Shown in pieces: positions 25,740 to 35,031 of a stretch of 60,252 bases of DNA; the first letter of the stretch is position 1, and each line of letters begins with the position of its first letter. The stretch covers positions 1 through 60,252 of the forward strand of contig CARCZS010000016.1 of NCBI GenBank assembly GCA_948956705.1, given 5' to 3'. This DNA comes from an uncultured Phocaeicola sp. Lineage in GTDB: Bacteria > Bacteroidota > Bacteroidia > Bacteroidales > Bacteroidaceae. A program made the translations under genes and the position numbers. Below the pieces are notes generated by a model that did not search any database, had not been told where the DNA came from, and was given only the letters and a program-made list of their open reading frames with translations.

Positions 25740-26291
25740 CTATTTCAATATTCCATTCTCAGTCCAGACTTCATCCATTCTCCGGTCGAAAGGTTCGACA
25801 GGCAGCTTTTCGTTTACTTGAAAGTTATAACATATACCTATATTATAGGAATGAAGAAGAGGCAGTAATTTGTCATAATATCCTTTTCCTCTTCCCAACC
25901 GGTTGCCTCGGGCATCAAAAGAAACACCCGGTATAATGGCGAGGTCTATCTTCTCATACGCTGTAAATGCTTCTCCCGTCGGTTCCTCTATGTGATAAGC
26001 CTCACCGGTTTTCAGGTTTTGCCTGCCTGTATAAATACGAAGTTCCAACTCATCTCCTTTGACTACCGGCAGCAAAACTGTTTTCTGCCGGTGCCATTTT
26101 TCAACGAAGTCATGTGTCTGTACTTCATCATCCAATGAATAATAGAGCAAAACGGTACGGGCCGATGCAAACTTGGGATGCTGTTCCAGTTTCTCAAGCA
26201 AAGCAGCGGACTTCGTTATTAATTCGGTGATGCCGTGACGGCGCTTTTCTTGCGCTATCTGCTTGCGCAGTTGTTTTTTTAGTTCCTTCAT
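25740..26291 (-). CDS. 5-formyltetrahydrofolate cyclo-ligase
   Basis: This enzyme (MTHFS) converts 5-formyl-THF to 5,10-methenyl-THF with ATP. The 183-residue protein has the expected RKQIAQEKRRHG basic start, TVLLYYSLDDEVQT (substrate region), and the P-loop-like PGVSFDARGNRLGRGKGYYDKLL near residue 120. Its first 33 codons overlap the end of the S41 protease gene by 98 nt in another frame. The conserved N-terminal basic residues lie inside the overlap, so the long start is needed. Confidence 0.93.
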   Translation of the reverse strand: MKELKKQLRKQIAQEKRRHGITELITKSAALLEKLEQHPKFASARTVLLYYSLDDEVQTHDFVEKWHRQKTVLLPVVKGDELELRIYTGRQNLKTGEAYHIEEPTGEAFTAYEKIDLAIIPGVSFDARGNRLGRGKGYYDKLLPLLHSYNIGICYNFQVNEKLPVEPFDRRMDEVWTENGILK

Positions 26292-27942
26292 CGCTTACTT
26301 TCGGTTCTATGGGTTGTTCGGGAGCTTTGGGAAATGATTCACCTTTATCCAATACTTCCAATGCTTTGAGGACAGTCTTGTCGCTCTTGTTCAAGTATTC
26401 TATATAAGCTTCCATGCCCAGCATGTTATAAATGATGTTTCCGTATAAATTTGTTTCAAACAGTTTCTGTGATTTATACATCAATATGTTGCGACGTTTT
26501 AGCCCTTTGTTCTCAGCGAAACGGGCGAATTGTTCCAAAATATTCTGATGCTTCAAATATTGCAGCAGGCTTTCCTCTGTTTCATATTTTTGCATTTCGG
26601 CACGGTGGTTGTCCGTATACTGGAAAGCAAACTGGATGGTCAGTCCGCGATTAACAGCCATGCGATAATAGGAAGTCATGCCGGTAGTATCCTGTGGTAC
26701 AAAGATATCGGGCATAATACCTCCACCTCCATATACAGGACGGCCTAAAGAAGTTTCAAAGATTTGGCTTTGATCCTGCTTGATACTGTCTTGTGAGAAA
26801 AATTCTCCGTGTTCGTAACGGGTCAGGATATCCATTTCATAATTTGCGTCATTACCTTTTACATACGGTTTCTGTATGCAGCGTCCTGACGGAGTATAGT
26901 AACGGGCAATTGTCAGACGGATGGCTGAACCATCGCTGAAGTCGATAGGTTGTTGTACCAGCCCTTTTCCGAAAGAGCGGCGCCCGATGATTGTCCCCCG
27001 GTCATTGTCTTGGATAGCTCCGGCAAAAATTTCGCTGGCAGAAGCCGAACCTTCGTCCATCAATACGACAATGGGCATTTTCTGGCTGCTTCCGGTTCCG
27101 TTGGATGTATAGTTCTCGCGTGGAGACTTGCGTCCCTGTGTATAAACGATGAGTCTGTTTTTGGGTAAGAATTCGTTTACCATCTGAATTGCTGCACCCA
27201 TATATCCACCGGTATTACCGCGTAAGTCGATGACCACTCCTTCGCAGTTTGCCTGATTTAGCTTGGCTAATGAAATCAATAATTCGGGATAAGTCGTTTC
27301 ACCGAATTTGTTTACTTTTATGTAACCGAATTTGTCATTCAGCATATAGGCGGCATCTACACTCTTTACCGGTATGTCACCACGAACAATGGTGAAATGT
27401 AAAGTTTCTTTTTCTCCCGGACGAAAAACGCCAAGTTTTACCTCACTGCCTTTGGGACCTTTCAGTCTTTTCATGGATTCATAGTTGGTGACAATTTTTC
27501 CTACAAAGGCACTGTCATCCACTTCTATGATGCGGTCTCCTGCCATCAGACCCACTTTTTCTGATGGTCCGCCTTGGATGACATTGTTTACATGGATGGT
27601 ATCTTGCTGGATGGTAAACTGGATACCGATTCCGCTGAAACTTCCTTTTAAATCAGAATTTACAGCTTCCAGGTCTTTTGCCGGAATATAAGAAGAGTGG
27701 GGGTCCAGCTCACCTAGAATTTGCGGCATAGCATCTTCCACCAGTTCACCCATGTTCACTGTATCTACATATTGGTCGTCAATGATACGCAACAATGCAT
27801 TCAGTTTGTTGGATGAAGTATTAATGATACCTAATTTGTTTCCTGAAAAGTGGTTGGCGTAAAAAGTTCCAATCAATATTCCGGTTACGATGCTTACTGC
27901 AACGATTACCGGCATAAAACGGGATGTTCGATTTTTGCTCAT
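26194..27942 (-). CDS. S41 family carboxyl-terminal processing protease
   Basis: The 582-residue protein has an N-terminal membrane anchor (VIVAVSIVTGILIGTFY), a PDZ domain at about 85-165 (GIGIQFTIQ...VGLMAGDRIIEVDD), and the S41 catalytic core. The nucleophile Ser is in MDEGSASASEIFAG (about residue 300) and the Lys base in RRSFGKGLVQ (about 326). Such proteases trim or degrade periplasmic proteins at their C-termini. The tail is rich in Lys/Pro/Ala, may be disordered, and overlaps the cyclo-ligase gene. It lies just downstream of the dCMP deaminase gene (14-nt gap), so the two are probably co-transcribed. Confidence 0.93.
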   Translation of the reverse strand: MSKNRTSRFMPVIVAVSIVTGILIGTFYANHFSGNKLGIINTSSNKLNALLRIIDDQYVDTVNMGELVEDAMPQILGELDPHSSYIPAKDLEAVNSDLKGSFSGIGIQFTIQQDTIHVNNVIQGGPSEKVGLMAGDRIIEVDDSAFVGKIVTNYESMKRLKGPKGSEVKLGVFRPGEKETLHFTIVRGDIPVKSVDAAYMLNDKFGYIKVNKFGETTYPELLISLAKLNQANCEGVVIDLRGNTGGYMGAAIQMVNEFLPKNRLIVYTQGRKSPRENYTSNGTGSSQKMPIVVLMDEGSASASEIFAGAIQDNDRGTIIGRRSFGKGLVQQPIDFSDGSAIRLTIARYYTPSGRCIQKPYVKGNDANYEMDILTRYEHGEFFSQDSIKQDQSQIFETSLGRPVYGGGGIMPDIFVPQDTTGMTSYYRMAVNRGLTIQFAFQYTDNHRAEMQKYETEESLLQYLKHQNILEQFARFAENKGLKRRNILMYKSQKLFETNLYGNIIYNMLGMEAYIEYLNKSDKTVLKALEVLDKGESFPKAPEQPIEPKVSDEGTKKTTAQADSARKAPSRHHRINNEVRCFA

Positions 27943-27956
27943 ATCTTTATTTGCTA

Positions 27957-28391
27957 TTATTCATTGGAATTGATATAGATTACTTCAATATTTGCGCGTT
28001 TCAATAAATCAAGCCCGTCTTCCAAACGGTATTTTTCTGAGTAAACTACACGTTTGATTCCTGCTTGGATGATGAGTTTGGCACATTCTATGCAAGGAGA
28101 TGCGGTGACGTACATGGTTGCTCCGTCGCTGCTGTTGTTGCTTCGTGCTATTTTGGTGATAGCATTCGCTTCAGCGTGTAGTACGTAAGGCTTGGTGACT
28201 CCGTTGTCATCTTCGCATACATTTTCGAATCCTGCAGGAGTTCCGTTATATCCGTCGGAGATGATCATCTTGTCTTTTACGATCAATGCTCCTACTTGAC
28301 GGCGTTCACAGTATGAATTTTCCGCCCAAATACTAGCCATGCGGATGTATCGTTTGTCGAGTTTGAGTTGTTTCTCTTCTTTCGTTTCCAT
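27957..28391 (-). CDS. dCMP deaminase family protein
   Basis: The ATG at 28391 (METKEEKQLKLDKRYIR) is preferred; the upstream frame overlaps the DUF4847 gene. The 144-residue protein has zinc-binding motifs HAEANAI (about residue 76) and PCIECAK (about 103), and the N-terminal RQVGALIVKD and GYNGTPAGFEN typical of deoxycytidylate deaminases. The reaction gives dUMP for thymidylate synthesis. ComE-like relatives have the same fold, but the GTPAG motif supports dCMP as substrate. Confidence 0.92.
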   Translation of the reverse strand: METKEEKQLKLDKRYIRMASIWAENSYCERRQVGALIVKDKMIISDGYNGTPAGFENVCEDDNGVTKPYVLHAEANAITKIARSNNSSDGATMYVTASPCIECAKLIIQAGIKRVVYSEKYRLEDGLDLLKRANIEVIYINSNE

Positions 28392-28395
28392 TATT

Positions 28396-28884
28396 TCAGT
28401 CTTGCTTATTATGTGCAAATTGAATATAAGTTTTTTTCCCTTCGGGAGCTAGCAATAAAACATTGCTGTCACCTTGATAAAATATTGCATTATTCAATGC
28501 TTCTATGAACTCGTTGTTATAGCTTGTTGAAGGCGGAGTCTTGGTAAAGTTTATGTTTACTGTCCGGTCTTTTCCGTCCGCTTGCCATGTGCCTTTTCCA
28601 TTTTGTATGCTTCCTGTAAAAGTACCATCCGCTTTGAAAGTGATGTTGAAACCATGAATGATATCCAAGGCTTTTCTTCCTTCGGTTGCGATAGTCTTAT
28701 CCGGATTGTGTGCCATTGCATTGTATTTGGGCTCTCCGTTCCGTTTGTCCCAATTTGCTTTACCATAGAAATCCACTACATGCCATGTGCCGCTTGCAAA
28801 GATTTCCTCTACATCGTCTTCATTGTTGCAACTCCATAAGAAAGGGAGTAGCATTAGTATATAAAGAATAGACTTTAGTTTCAT
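28396..28884 (-). CDS. DUF4847 family lipoprotein
   Basis: The start MKLKSILYILMLLPFLWSC at 28884 gives 162 residues with a clear lipobox (LWSC), so it is likely a lipid-anchored envelope protein. The mature part (GTWHVVDFYGKANW, TFTGSIQNGKGTWQADG) has the look of a small lipocalin-like beta-barrel domain and matches DUF4847. Function is unknown. It lies between the M3 peptidase and dCMP deaminase genes on the same strand with gaps of 13 and 4 nt, suggesting an operon down to the cyclo-ligase. Confidence 0.8.
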   Translation of the reverse strand: MKLKSILYILMLLPFLWSCNNEDDVEEIFASGTWHVVDFYGKANWDKRNGEPKYNAMAHNPDKTIATEGRKALDIIHGFNITFKADGTFTGSIQNGKGTWQADGKDRTVNINFTKTPPSTSYNNEFIEALNNAIFYQGDSNVLLLAPEGKKTYIQFAHNKQD

Positions 28885-28897
28885 ATTGTTTGGTTTT

Positions 28898-30940
28898 TTA
28901 GTTGATGATTCCATTTCTTTTCAGCAAGGCATGGATACTGGGTTCTTGTCCACGGAAGCGTTTGTAAAGGGTCATCGGATGTTCCGTTCCTCCTTTCGAG
29001 AGAATATTCTCCCGAAAAGAAGCAGCGACTTCCTGGTTGAAGATTCCTTTTTCCTTGAATAAGGAGAAGGCATCCGCATCCAGTACTTCCGCCCATTTAT
29101 AACTGTAGTATCCGGCAGAATATCCCCCCGCCATAATATGTGAGAACTGTACGGACATGCAGGTGTCTTCTACTCCGGGCAGTACTTGCGCTTTTTTCCA
29201 TGCTTCTTTTTCATAAGCGCGGACATCTCCGTCAAATGTTTCCCGGCGGGTGTACCATGCCATATCCAGCAAGCCGAAACTTACTTGACGCAGGCAGGCA
29301 TAGGCCACATTGAAATTGGATGCATCTACAATTTTTTGGATCAGTTCGGCAGGAATGGGTTCTCCCGTTTGATAATGTCTGGCGAATGTATTGAGAAATT
29401 CTTTTTCTGTGGCGAAATTTTCCATAATTTGTGATGGAAGCTCCACAAAATCCCAATATACGCTGGTACCACTCATGGTTGAATAGGTGGTATTGGCAAA
29501 CATTCCGTGCAAGGCGTGTCCGAATTCGTGTAGAAAAGTGTTTACTTCTGAGAAAGTCAGCAATGCCGGTTTCCCAGCCGATGGCTTGGTGAAGTTCATG
29601 GTAACGGATACGTGGGGACGGCTGTTGACTCCGTTTTCTATCCACTGCTCCTTATAGCTGGTCATCCATGCGCCCGAACGTTTTCCGGCACGGGGGTGGA
29701 AATCTGTATAAAGTACAGCCAGGAAACTTCCGTCTTTGTCGAATACTTCATAAGCTTTTACATCGGGATGATAGACCGGAATTTCTTTATTTTCTTTAAA
29801 TGTGATGCCATACAGACGGGTAGCCAGACCGAATACACCTTTCTCTACTTGGCTCAGCTCAAAATAAGGACGCAGCTCTTCTTCATTCAGATTGAATTTC
29901 TTATTTTTCAGCTTTTCTGAATAATAGGCCCAATCCCATGGCATCAGCTGGAAGTCATTGCCTTCCATTTCGCGTGCCAATGCTTCAACTTCTGCCACTT
30001 CCTTTAGGGCGGCAGGGGTATAGGCATCCAGTAATTGGTTGAGCAGTTTGTATACGGCATCACTCGTTTCGGCCATGCGCTTTTTCAGTTTATACTCGGC
30101 AAAAGTGGAGAAGCCTAGTAAATGAGCCAGTTCCATGCGAATGTTTACCAATTGCTTGATGATGTCCACATTGTTGTATTCGTTATTGTGTGTACATTGG
30201 GTATTATAAGCCATATAGACTTCTCTGCGCAGTGAACGGTCATCACAATATTTCATGAAAGGAACAAAACTGGGAGCATCCAATGTAATGATGCTGCCTT
30301 CTTTTCCCTTATCCTTTGCTGTTTGAGCATAACTTTCCAATGAACTTTCGGGTAATCCTTCCAATTGTTTTTCCGTCAAAGCCAATTCGTAGTTATTTGT
30401 TTCTTTCAACAGATTCTGAGAAAAACGTAAGGTCAATATGCTTAATTCGGTATTCAGTTGGCGGAACTTTTCTTTTGCCTCACCGGTCAGGTTGGCACCG
30501 CTTCTTACAAAACCATCGTATGTCTTTTGCAGCAGTTGGGCGTCTTCACCTTTCAGTTGTAACTGGTCTTTTTGTTCGTATACGGCTTTTATACGAGCAA
30601 AAAGTTTTTCATTCAGACTGATGTTGTTGCTGTGTTCGGACAGTACGGGCATCATTTTTTCTGCCAATTCCTGCATCTCGTCACTGGTCTCGGCACTCAT
30701 CAAATTGCCGAAAACAGTAGTTACGCGGTCTAGCAACGCACCTGATTTTTCCAAAGCAACAATGGTATTTTGGAAAGTCGGTGCTTCGGGATTATTGACA
30801 ATTGCATCAATTTCCTCATTTTGTTCTTTCATTCCTTCCAACAAGGCAGGTTCATAATGTTCTATCTTGATAAGATGGAACGGAGCCGTGTCATGAGGGG
30901 TGTTATAGGGTTTTAAAAATGGATTTTTATTTTCAGTCAT
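28898..30940 (-). CDS. M3 family metallopeptidase (oligopeptidase A or Dcp type)
   Basis: The 680-residue cytoplasmic-looking zinc peptidase has the active-site motif FLHEFGHALHGMF (about residue 471-483), with the third ligand Glu about 28 residues later in FVELPSQIMENF. The N-terminus NPFLKPYNTPHDTAPF and the helical lid region are typical of peptidyl-dipeptidase Dcp and oligopeptidase A, which break down peptides. No signal peptide is present. It is first in the minus-strand run ending with the cyclo-ligase. Confidence 0.94.
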   Translation of the reverse strand: MTENKNPFLKPYNTPHDTAPFHLIKIEHYEPALLEGMKEQNEEIDAIVNNPEAPTFQNTIVALEKSGALLDRVTTVFGNLMSAETSDEMQELAEKMMPVLSEHSNNISLNEKLFARIKAVYEQKDQLQLKGEDAQLLQKTYDGFVRSGANLTGEAKEKFRQLNTELSILTLRFSQNLLKETNNYELALTEKQLEGLPESSLESYAQTAKDKGKEGSIITLDAPSFVPFMKYCDDRSLRREVYMAYNTQCTHNNEYNNVDIIKQLVNIRMELAHLLGFSTFAEYKLKKRMAETSDAVYKLLNQLLDAYTPAALKEVAEVEALAREMEGNDFQLMPWDWAYYSEKLKNKKFNLNEEELRPYFELSQVEKGVFGLATRLYGITFKENKEIPVYHPDVKAYEVFDKDGSFLAVLYTDFHPRAGKRSGAWMTSYKEQWIENGVNSRPHVSVTMNFTKPSAGKPALLTFSEVNTFLHEFGHALHGMFANTTYSTMSGTSVYWDFVELPSQIMENFATEKEFLNTFARHYQTGEPIPAELIQKIVDASNFNVAYACLRQVSFGLLDMAWYTRRETFDGDVRAYEKEAWKKAQVLPGVEDTCMSVQFSHIMAGGYSAGYYSYKWAEVLDADAFSLFKEKGIFNQEVAASFRENILSKGGTEHPMTLYKRFRGQEPSIHALLKRNGIIN

Positions 30941-31044
30941 AGCACTATTTTATTTGACTTACAAATTTGCTAAAAAAAAGCATCACTATCCTCATTCTAT
31001 TTACTTATTTAACAAAGTATATTAAATAGTTAGGTTAAAAATAA

Positions 31045-31074
31045 AAAAGCACAAGCAGAAATGCCTATGCTTTT
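31045..31074 (-). terminator. Terminator of the Crp/Fnr gene
   Basis: AAAGCA (31046-31051) pairs with TGCTTT (31068-31073), with an inner GCA/TGC stem. On the minus strand it is followed by a run of T (TTTTTTA), placing it about 25 nt past the regulator stop. Confidence 0.7.
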
Positions 31075-31097
31075 CATTTTTATGGGGTTTTACCTGA

Positions 31098-31775
31098 TTA
31101 TTTATTCTTTTCAGTCAGTTTTTCCAACGCCGGAATGGAGATTTCCTTTCTGCTGAGTTGTACCAATCCCTGTTCCTGTAAATCATTCAGCACTTTTGAC
31201 ACATTGATTCGTGTCTCATCAATCAAACTCGCCAAATCCTCCATTTTGATTTTAAGGATTTTTTTCCCTTCGGGCTTCATGGAGCGCAGCACTAAAAAAT
31301 TCAGTATTTTTTCTTCTGTATTACCTATGTGGCTGTTCCATAATTTTTCGTATGCCACTTGTGCTCTATTACTCAGAATATTTAAATAGTTAAGGCGGAA
31401 GATTTCGTAGTTGTTCAGTTCATTCAATACAAATAACTTGTCTATGGTAACTATGTTAATATCTGTACGTGCTTTGTAAGTCGCTGTATAGTTGGTTTGC
31501 ATGCCGAATAATGAATAGGGCTCTATAACGAAAGGACTTCCAAAAGTTTCAAATAAGGCGTATGAATGTCGGTTATCGGTTGTTTGGGAGATTATCTCCC
31601 CATTTAAGAGAAAGATTAATTGAGTGCAAGGTGCACCTTGTTCCACAATGATATCATCGGCGTTGTATTTATGAAAATGTAGCTTTACCTTGCCTATGAT
31701 ATTGGTGAAGTCATTTTTACATAATCCCTGGAAGAGAGGGAGTTGTAAAAGTGTATCATACATTGTAATTTCCAT
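31098..31775 (-). CDS. Crp/Fnr family transcriptional regulator
   Basis: The 225-residue protein has an N-terminal cyclic-nucleotide-binding-type beta-roll (residues about 8-120, DIIVEQGAPCTQLIFLLNGEI), a dimer helix, and a C-terminal winged helix (MEDLASLIDETRINVSKVLNDL near 175-196). It lacks the N-terminal cysteine cluster of Fnr. The ligand is unknown. A second ATG four codons in could be the start. A TACCTTTG box (minus strand, 31818-31811) lies upstream. It is divergent from marC. Confidence 0.9.
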   Translation of the reverse strand: MEITMYDTLLQLPLFQGLCKNDFTNIIGKVKLHFHKYNADDIIVEQGAPCTQLIFLLNGEIISQTTDNRHSYALFETFGSPFVIEPYSLFGMQTNYTATYKARTDINIVTIDKLFVLNELNNYEIFRLNYLNILSNRAQVAYEKLWNSHIGNTEEKILNFLVLRSMKPEGKKILKIKMEDLASLIDETRINVSKVLNDLQEQGLVQLSRKEISIPALEKLTEKNK

Positions 31776-31909
31776 AAGTTCTGTTGTTCGTTAAGTTATA
31801 GTTTAACATACAAAGGTAACGATAAAACGAGATTTATTATTTATAGGTGGAAGAACTTTTATTTTTTTTATTGTTTCTTACCGTCTCCTAATGTTTAAAA
31901 GCAGAATAC

Positions 31910-31940
31910 TTGCGGACTGTATAAAAAATAAATATATTTG
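31910..31940 (+). promoter_or_regulatory. Promoter of marC
   Basis: TTG (31910-31912), a 20-nt spacer and TATATTTG (31933-31940) match the Bacteroides promoter. An AAGGAGGAG sequence and the ATG at 31963 follow. Confidence 0.6.
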
Positions 31941-31962
31941 CATTCAAAAAAAGGAGGAGTTT

Positions 31963-32565
31963 ATGTTTGGATCATTTGATTTTCAAGAATTTTTAAGTGC
32001 GTTTATTGTGCTTTTTGCTGTCATTGATATTATCGGATCTATTCCTATTATATTGAATCTTAAGCAGAAAGGGAGAAATGTCAATGCTAATAAAGCTACC
32101 GGCATTTCTTTTGCTTTATTGATAGGTTTCTTTTATGCAGGGGATATGATGCTGAAGTTATTTCAAGTTGATATTGCTTCGTTTGCCGTGGCGGGTGCTT
32201 TTGTTATTTTTCTCATGTCTTTGGAAATGATTCTGGATATCGAGATATTCAAGAATCAAGGTCCTATCAAGGAAGCGACTTTAGTCCCCTTGGTTTTTCC
32301 GTTATTGGCTGGTGCGGGAGCGTTTACTACGTTGCTTTCCCTACGTTCGGAGTATGCTCCTGTAAATATTGTTGTAGCCTTGATATTGAATATGGTTTGG
32401 GTTTATGTGGTGTTGAAGTTGACAGATCGCATCGAACGTTTCTTGGGTAAAGGTGGAATTTATGTTATTCGTAAGTTTTTTGGAATCATTTTGTTGGCAA
32501 TATCAGCGCGTTTATTTACTGCTAATCTGACTTTATTGATAGAGCAGTTTCAGAAAGCTCAGTAA
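31963..32565 (+). CDS. MarC family integral membrane protein
   Basis: The ATG at 31963 (MFGSFDFQEFLSAF) is preferred because it follows AAAAAGGAGGAGTTT and the promoter; the longer frame has no support. The 200-residue product has six hydrophobic segments and MarC family stretches (FAVIDIIGSIPIIL near residue 17, PLVFPLLAGAGAFTTLLSL near 108). MarC proteins were once linked to multiple antibiotic resistance, but that link has been withdrawn and the role is unknown. A long hairpin follows at 32594-32668. Confidence 0.92.
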   Translation: MFGSFDFQEFLSAFIVLFAVIDIIGSIPIILNLKQKGRNVNANKATGISFALLIGFFYAGDMMLKLFQVDIASFAVAGAFVIFLMSLEMILDIEIFKNQGPIKEATLVPLVFPLLAGAGAFTTLLSLRSEYAPVNIVVALILNMVWVYVVLKLTDRIERFLGKGGIYVIRKFFGIILLAISARLFTANLTLLIEQFQKAQ

Positions 32566-32593
32566 TATGCTGTTTTTTTACAGATAATAATGT

Positions 32594-32668
32594 CGGAACT
32601 CACCATAGATATTTTATTGGAAACCAACTGCTTTGTGTTGAATGGATATTAATCTGTGGTGAGTTCCG
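32594..32668. terminator. Long hairpin between converging marC and apbE genes
   Basis: CGGAACTCACCATAGAT (32594-32610) pairs with ATCTGTGGTGAGTTCCG (32652-32668) with one mismatch; a loop of about 40 nt lies between. It is probably a two-way terminator. Confidence 0.65.
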
Positions 32669-32723
32669 GTATCATTCCATTTGAATGGTAGCTGTTTGAT
32701 ATTTTGATACGCTCCTTTGGTGT

Positions 32724-33740
32724 CTATTTCTCGTTGATGATGAATTTCTTCATTCCGTCTGTAAAATAAGTTTCATATTTATCTCCTTCGCCTGAGCAAA
32801 TAAAATAAGCATCCAGTTCAGGATGTGCTTCACAAAATGCTTTGGCTGAGTCCAGTCCCATCACCATGAAAGCAGTAGCGTATGCATCGGCACTGGCGCA
32901 ATCTTTTGCAATGACAGTGGATGACAGGATACTATGTTGTACTGGATATCCGGTGCGTGGGTCTATGGTATGTGCATATTTCTTTCCACCTTTGTAATAG
33001 AAATTACGATAATTCCCTGATGTTGCCATACCTACATCACTAATGGCAAGCACAGTCTGTAACTCCTGGTTTACTGACAAGGAGTCATCTACAGGTTTGT
33101 TTATGCCGATACGCCAAGCGTTCATTTTGGAATTTTTGCCTCTTACCACTACTTCACCGCCTATATCTACCATATAGTTTTTTATCCCTTTACGTTCCAA
33201 TAGCCTTGCTACTGCATCTACTCCGAATCCCTTGGCTATAGCGCTGCAATCCAGCATTATACGAGGGTCTTTTTTCATTATCCGGTTGTTCTGTAAATCT
33301 ATTTTTTGATATCCTATCATTTGGCGTAAGCTGTCCACTATCAGTGAATCCACTCCTGTAGATTTTTTGAATCCGAATCCCCATGCATTTACCAAAGGTG
33401 CGACGGTGATATCAAAGGCTCCATGGGTTTCATCGGATATTTTCTTTGAGAGATGGAATACATGTACGAAAAAACTGTCAACTTCCGTCTTTTCATTGTG
33501 GTTTACGCGGGTGATTACGGAATTCGGATTGAAAGGAGAGAGGGAGTTGTCCACTTTCTTCAGTTCAGTTTCTATTTCTTCTTTCAGATTATCTTCGGAC
33601 TGGTAGGTGATTTTGTATACTGTACCGAATACAAAGCCTTCATCCGTACGGAAAGGGGCTTGCTTTTTTAGAATAATAATTGTTCCTATTATCAGAATTG
33701 CTAGAAACGGCAATTGCCATGCTAATTTTTTTTTATTCAT
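32724..33740 (-). CDS. FAD:protein FMN transferase (ApbE family)
   Basis: ApbE attaches FMN to Thr or Ser of target proteins such as the Rnf and Nqr complexes. The 338-residue protein has an N-terminal membrane anchor (LPFLAILIIGTIIIL) and faces the periplasm. Motifs are DCSAIAKGFGVDA near residue 168 and HTIDPRTGYPVQHS near 256, followed by KDCASADAYATAFMVMG, with the Mg-binding Asp and the Ala-Thr pair of the family. It is downstream of mntP (13-nt gap). Confidence 0.93.
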   Translation of the reverse strand: MNKKKLAWQLPFLAILIIGTIIILKKQAPFRTDEGFVFGTVYKITYQSEDNLKEEIETELKKVDNSLSPFNPNSVITRVNHNEKTEVDSFFVHVFHLSKKISDETHGAFDITVAPLVNAWGFGFKKSTGVDSLIVDSLRQMIGYQKIDLQNNRIMKKDPRIMLDCSAIAKGFGVDAVARLLERKGIKNYMVDIGGEVVVRGKNSKMNAWRIGINKPVDDSLSVNQELQTVLAISDVGMATSGNYRNFYYKGGKKYAHTIDPRTGYPVQHSILSSTVIAKDCASADAYATAFMVMGLDSAKAFCEAHPELDAYFICSGEGDKYETYFTDGMKKFIINEK

Positions 33741-33753
33741 ACCTGTATTTTAG

Positions 33754-34326
33754 TTAAGAAAGAAATAAATGTTCTATTAAAATTTTAACGCCGATAATAA
33801 TCAAAACCAAACCTCCCCATAATTCCATGCGCAGGTTGAAACGCTTGCCGCAAAATACACCTATCAGACTTCCTAATGTTGAGATAACAAAAGAGGTAAA
33901 GCCGATGATGACAATAGGAGAAAGAATAGAAGTGAAAGAGTTTATTCCTACAAAAGCAAATGATATACCGATGGCCAAAGCATCAATGCTGGTTGCTATA
34001 GCCAGCGTAACAACCACTTTTAATTTAGTGGGGTCGAAGCAGCGTTTGTCTTCATTGCTGAAGCTCTCTTTTATCATACGCCCTCCCAAAAAGGCCAATA
34101 ACCCAAAAGCGATCCAATGGTCATAATCCTCTATCAGGTGACTGAATCGGCTGGGGGCAAACCAGCCGATAAGCGGCATGACAGCCTGGAAAAGGCCGAA
34201 GAAGAATGCCATAATAAAAAAAGTGCGCCAGCAAATGCGACGCATGATAATTCCGCTTGTTATGGAAACTGTGAAACAGTCCATAGCAAGACTGATGGCA
34301 AGGAGCCATATTTCTAAAGTTGTCAT
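33754..34326 (-). CDS. Manganese efflux pump MntP family
   Basis: The 190-residue protein has six membrane helices. It carries the paired acidic motifs of the family, AISLAMDCFTVSITSGI in helix 1 and IATSIDALAIGISF in helix 4, whose Asp residues are needed for Mn export. It sits between apbE and a DUF6048 gene on the same strand, 3 nt after the latter. No yybP-ykoY riboswitch is visible upstream, since the neighbouring gene abuts it. Confidence 0.92.
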   Translation of the reverse strand: MTTLEIWLLAISLAMDCFTVSITSGIIMRRICWRTFFIMAFFFGLFQAVMPLIGWFAPSRFSHLIEDYDHWIAFGLLAFLGGRMIKESFSNEDKRCFDPTKLKVVVTLAIATSIDALAIGISFAFVGINSFTSILSPIVIIGFTSFVISTLGSLIGVFCGKRFNLRMELWGGLVLIIIGVKILIEHLFLS

Positions 34327-34329
34327 TGG

Positions 34330-35031
34330 TTAAAATGGTAATTTGTATATTAAACTGTATGTTACTCCTAAGTTAGTCGAGTTGTTTTTTCCAAAACCGG
34401 GAATATACCAAGGCTCGGTGTGTTCCGCCTTTTTTATGTTCATGCGTATACGGTAACGTAGTGACCATCCCATGTAGAAATTCTTGTACACATTTACCTT
34501 TATTCCTGCCAGCAGTTCTGCCCAGGTTACTGTGGTTTTAATTCCGTCATAACTGAAAGGTATTTCAGGAAATCCCCATGTAGAATCCTTCATTGTCGGA
34601 GCATCTACATCGTATGAAAAAGAGGTGAATCCGTAACGTATGCCTCCATATAGAAAACCAGGCAGATAGGGCTTCTTGAAAAAGAAGTTGTAGTTCATGC
34701 CTATGCGGAAATAAGGAGCTGAGGCTTTATAATGTATATTGGTACCATCATCAGTAGTGTCGGTGGTTCCATATCCAATTTCAGCTACGGGGACATAACG
34801 GTTTTTCAAATTGACCTCCACGCTGATTTCTGTACTTGTAATGTCACCTCCAAAAATTTTGCTTCCTAGGCCAAATATATCTACACCGATAGTAGTTCCC
34901 TGATAGAAGGGTACCTTTTCTTCCTCTATGGTTGTTTTTTTTTCTTGTGCCGCCAGTGTGGGGCTGTACAACAGCATACTACTCAGTAGCGTTAACAACG
35001 TAATATATGTTGAAATTCTTTTTTTCTTCAT
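34330..35031 (-). CDS. DUF6048 family outer-membrane-type protein
   Basis: The 233-residue protein has a signal peptide (LLTLLSSMLLYSPTLAAQ) and a mature part with alternating strands. GVDIFGLGSKIFGGD, PYFRIGMNYNFFFKKPYLPG and the C-terminal NLGVTYSLIYKLPF, ending in Phe, suggest a small outer-membrane beta-barrel. It matches what is annotated as DUF6048 in Bacteroides, with no known function. It overlaps the end of the DUF6452 gene by 53 nt, so the two are surely a pair. Confidence 0.75.
   Translation of the reverse strand: MKKKRISTYITLLTLLSSMLLYSPTLAAQEKKTTIEEEKVPFYQGTTIGVDIFGLGSKIFGGDITSTEISVEVNLKNRYVPVAEIGYGTTDTTDDGTNIHYKASAPYFRIGMNYNFFFKKPYLPGFLYGGIRYGFTSFSYDVDAPTMKDSTWGFPEIPFSYDGIKTTVTWAELLAGIKVNVYKNFYMGWSLRYRIRMNIKKAEHTEPWYIPGFGKNNSTNLGVTYSLIYKLPF

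Noticed and set aside
26194..26291. Protease tail overlap as a frameshift error
   Set aside because: Both frames have normal family lengths and the cyclo-ligase N-terminus is conserved.
33754..34326. Manganese riboswitch before the mntP-like gene
   Set aside because: The gene starts 3 nt after the preceding gene ends, so there is no leader of its own.
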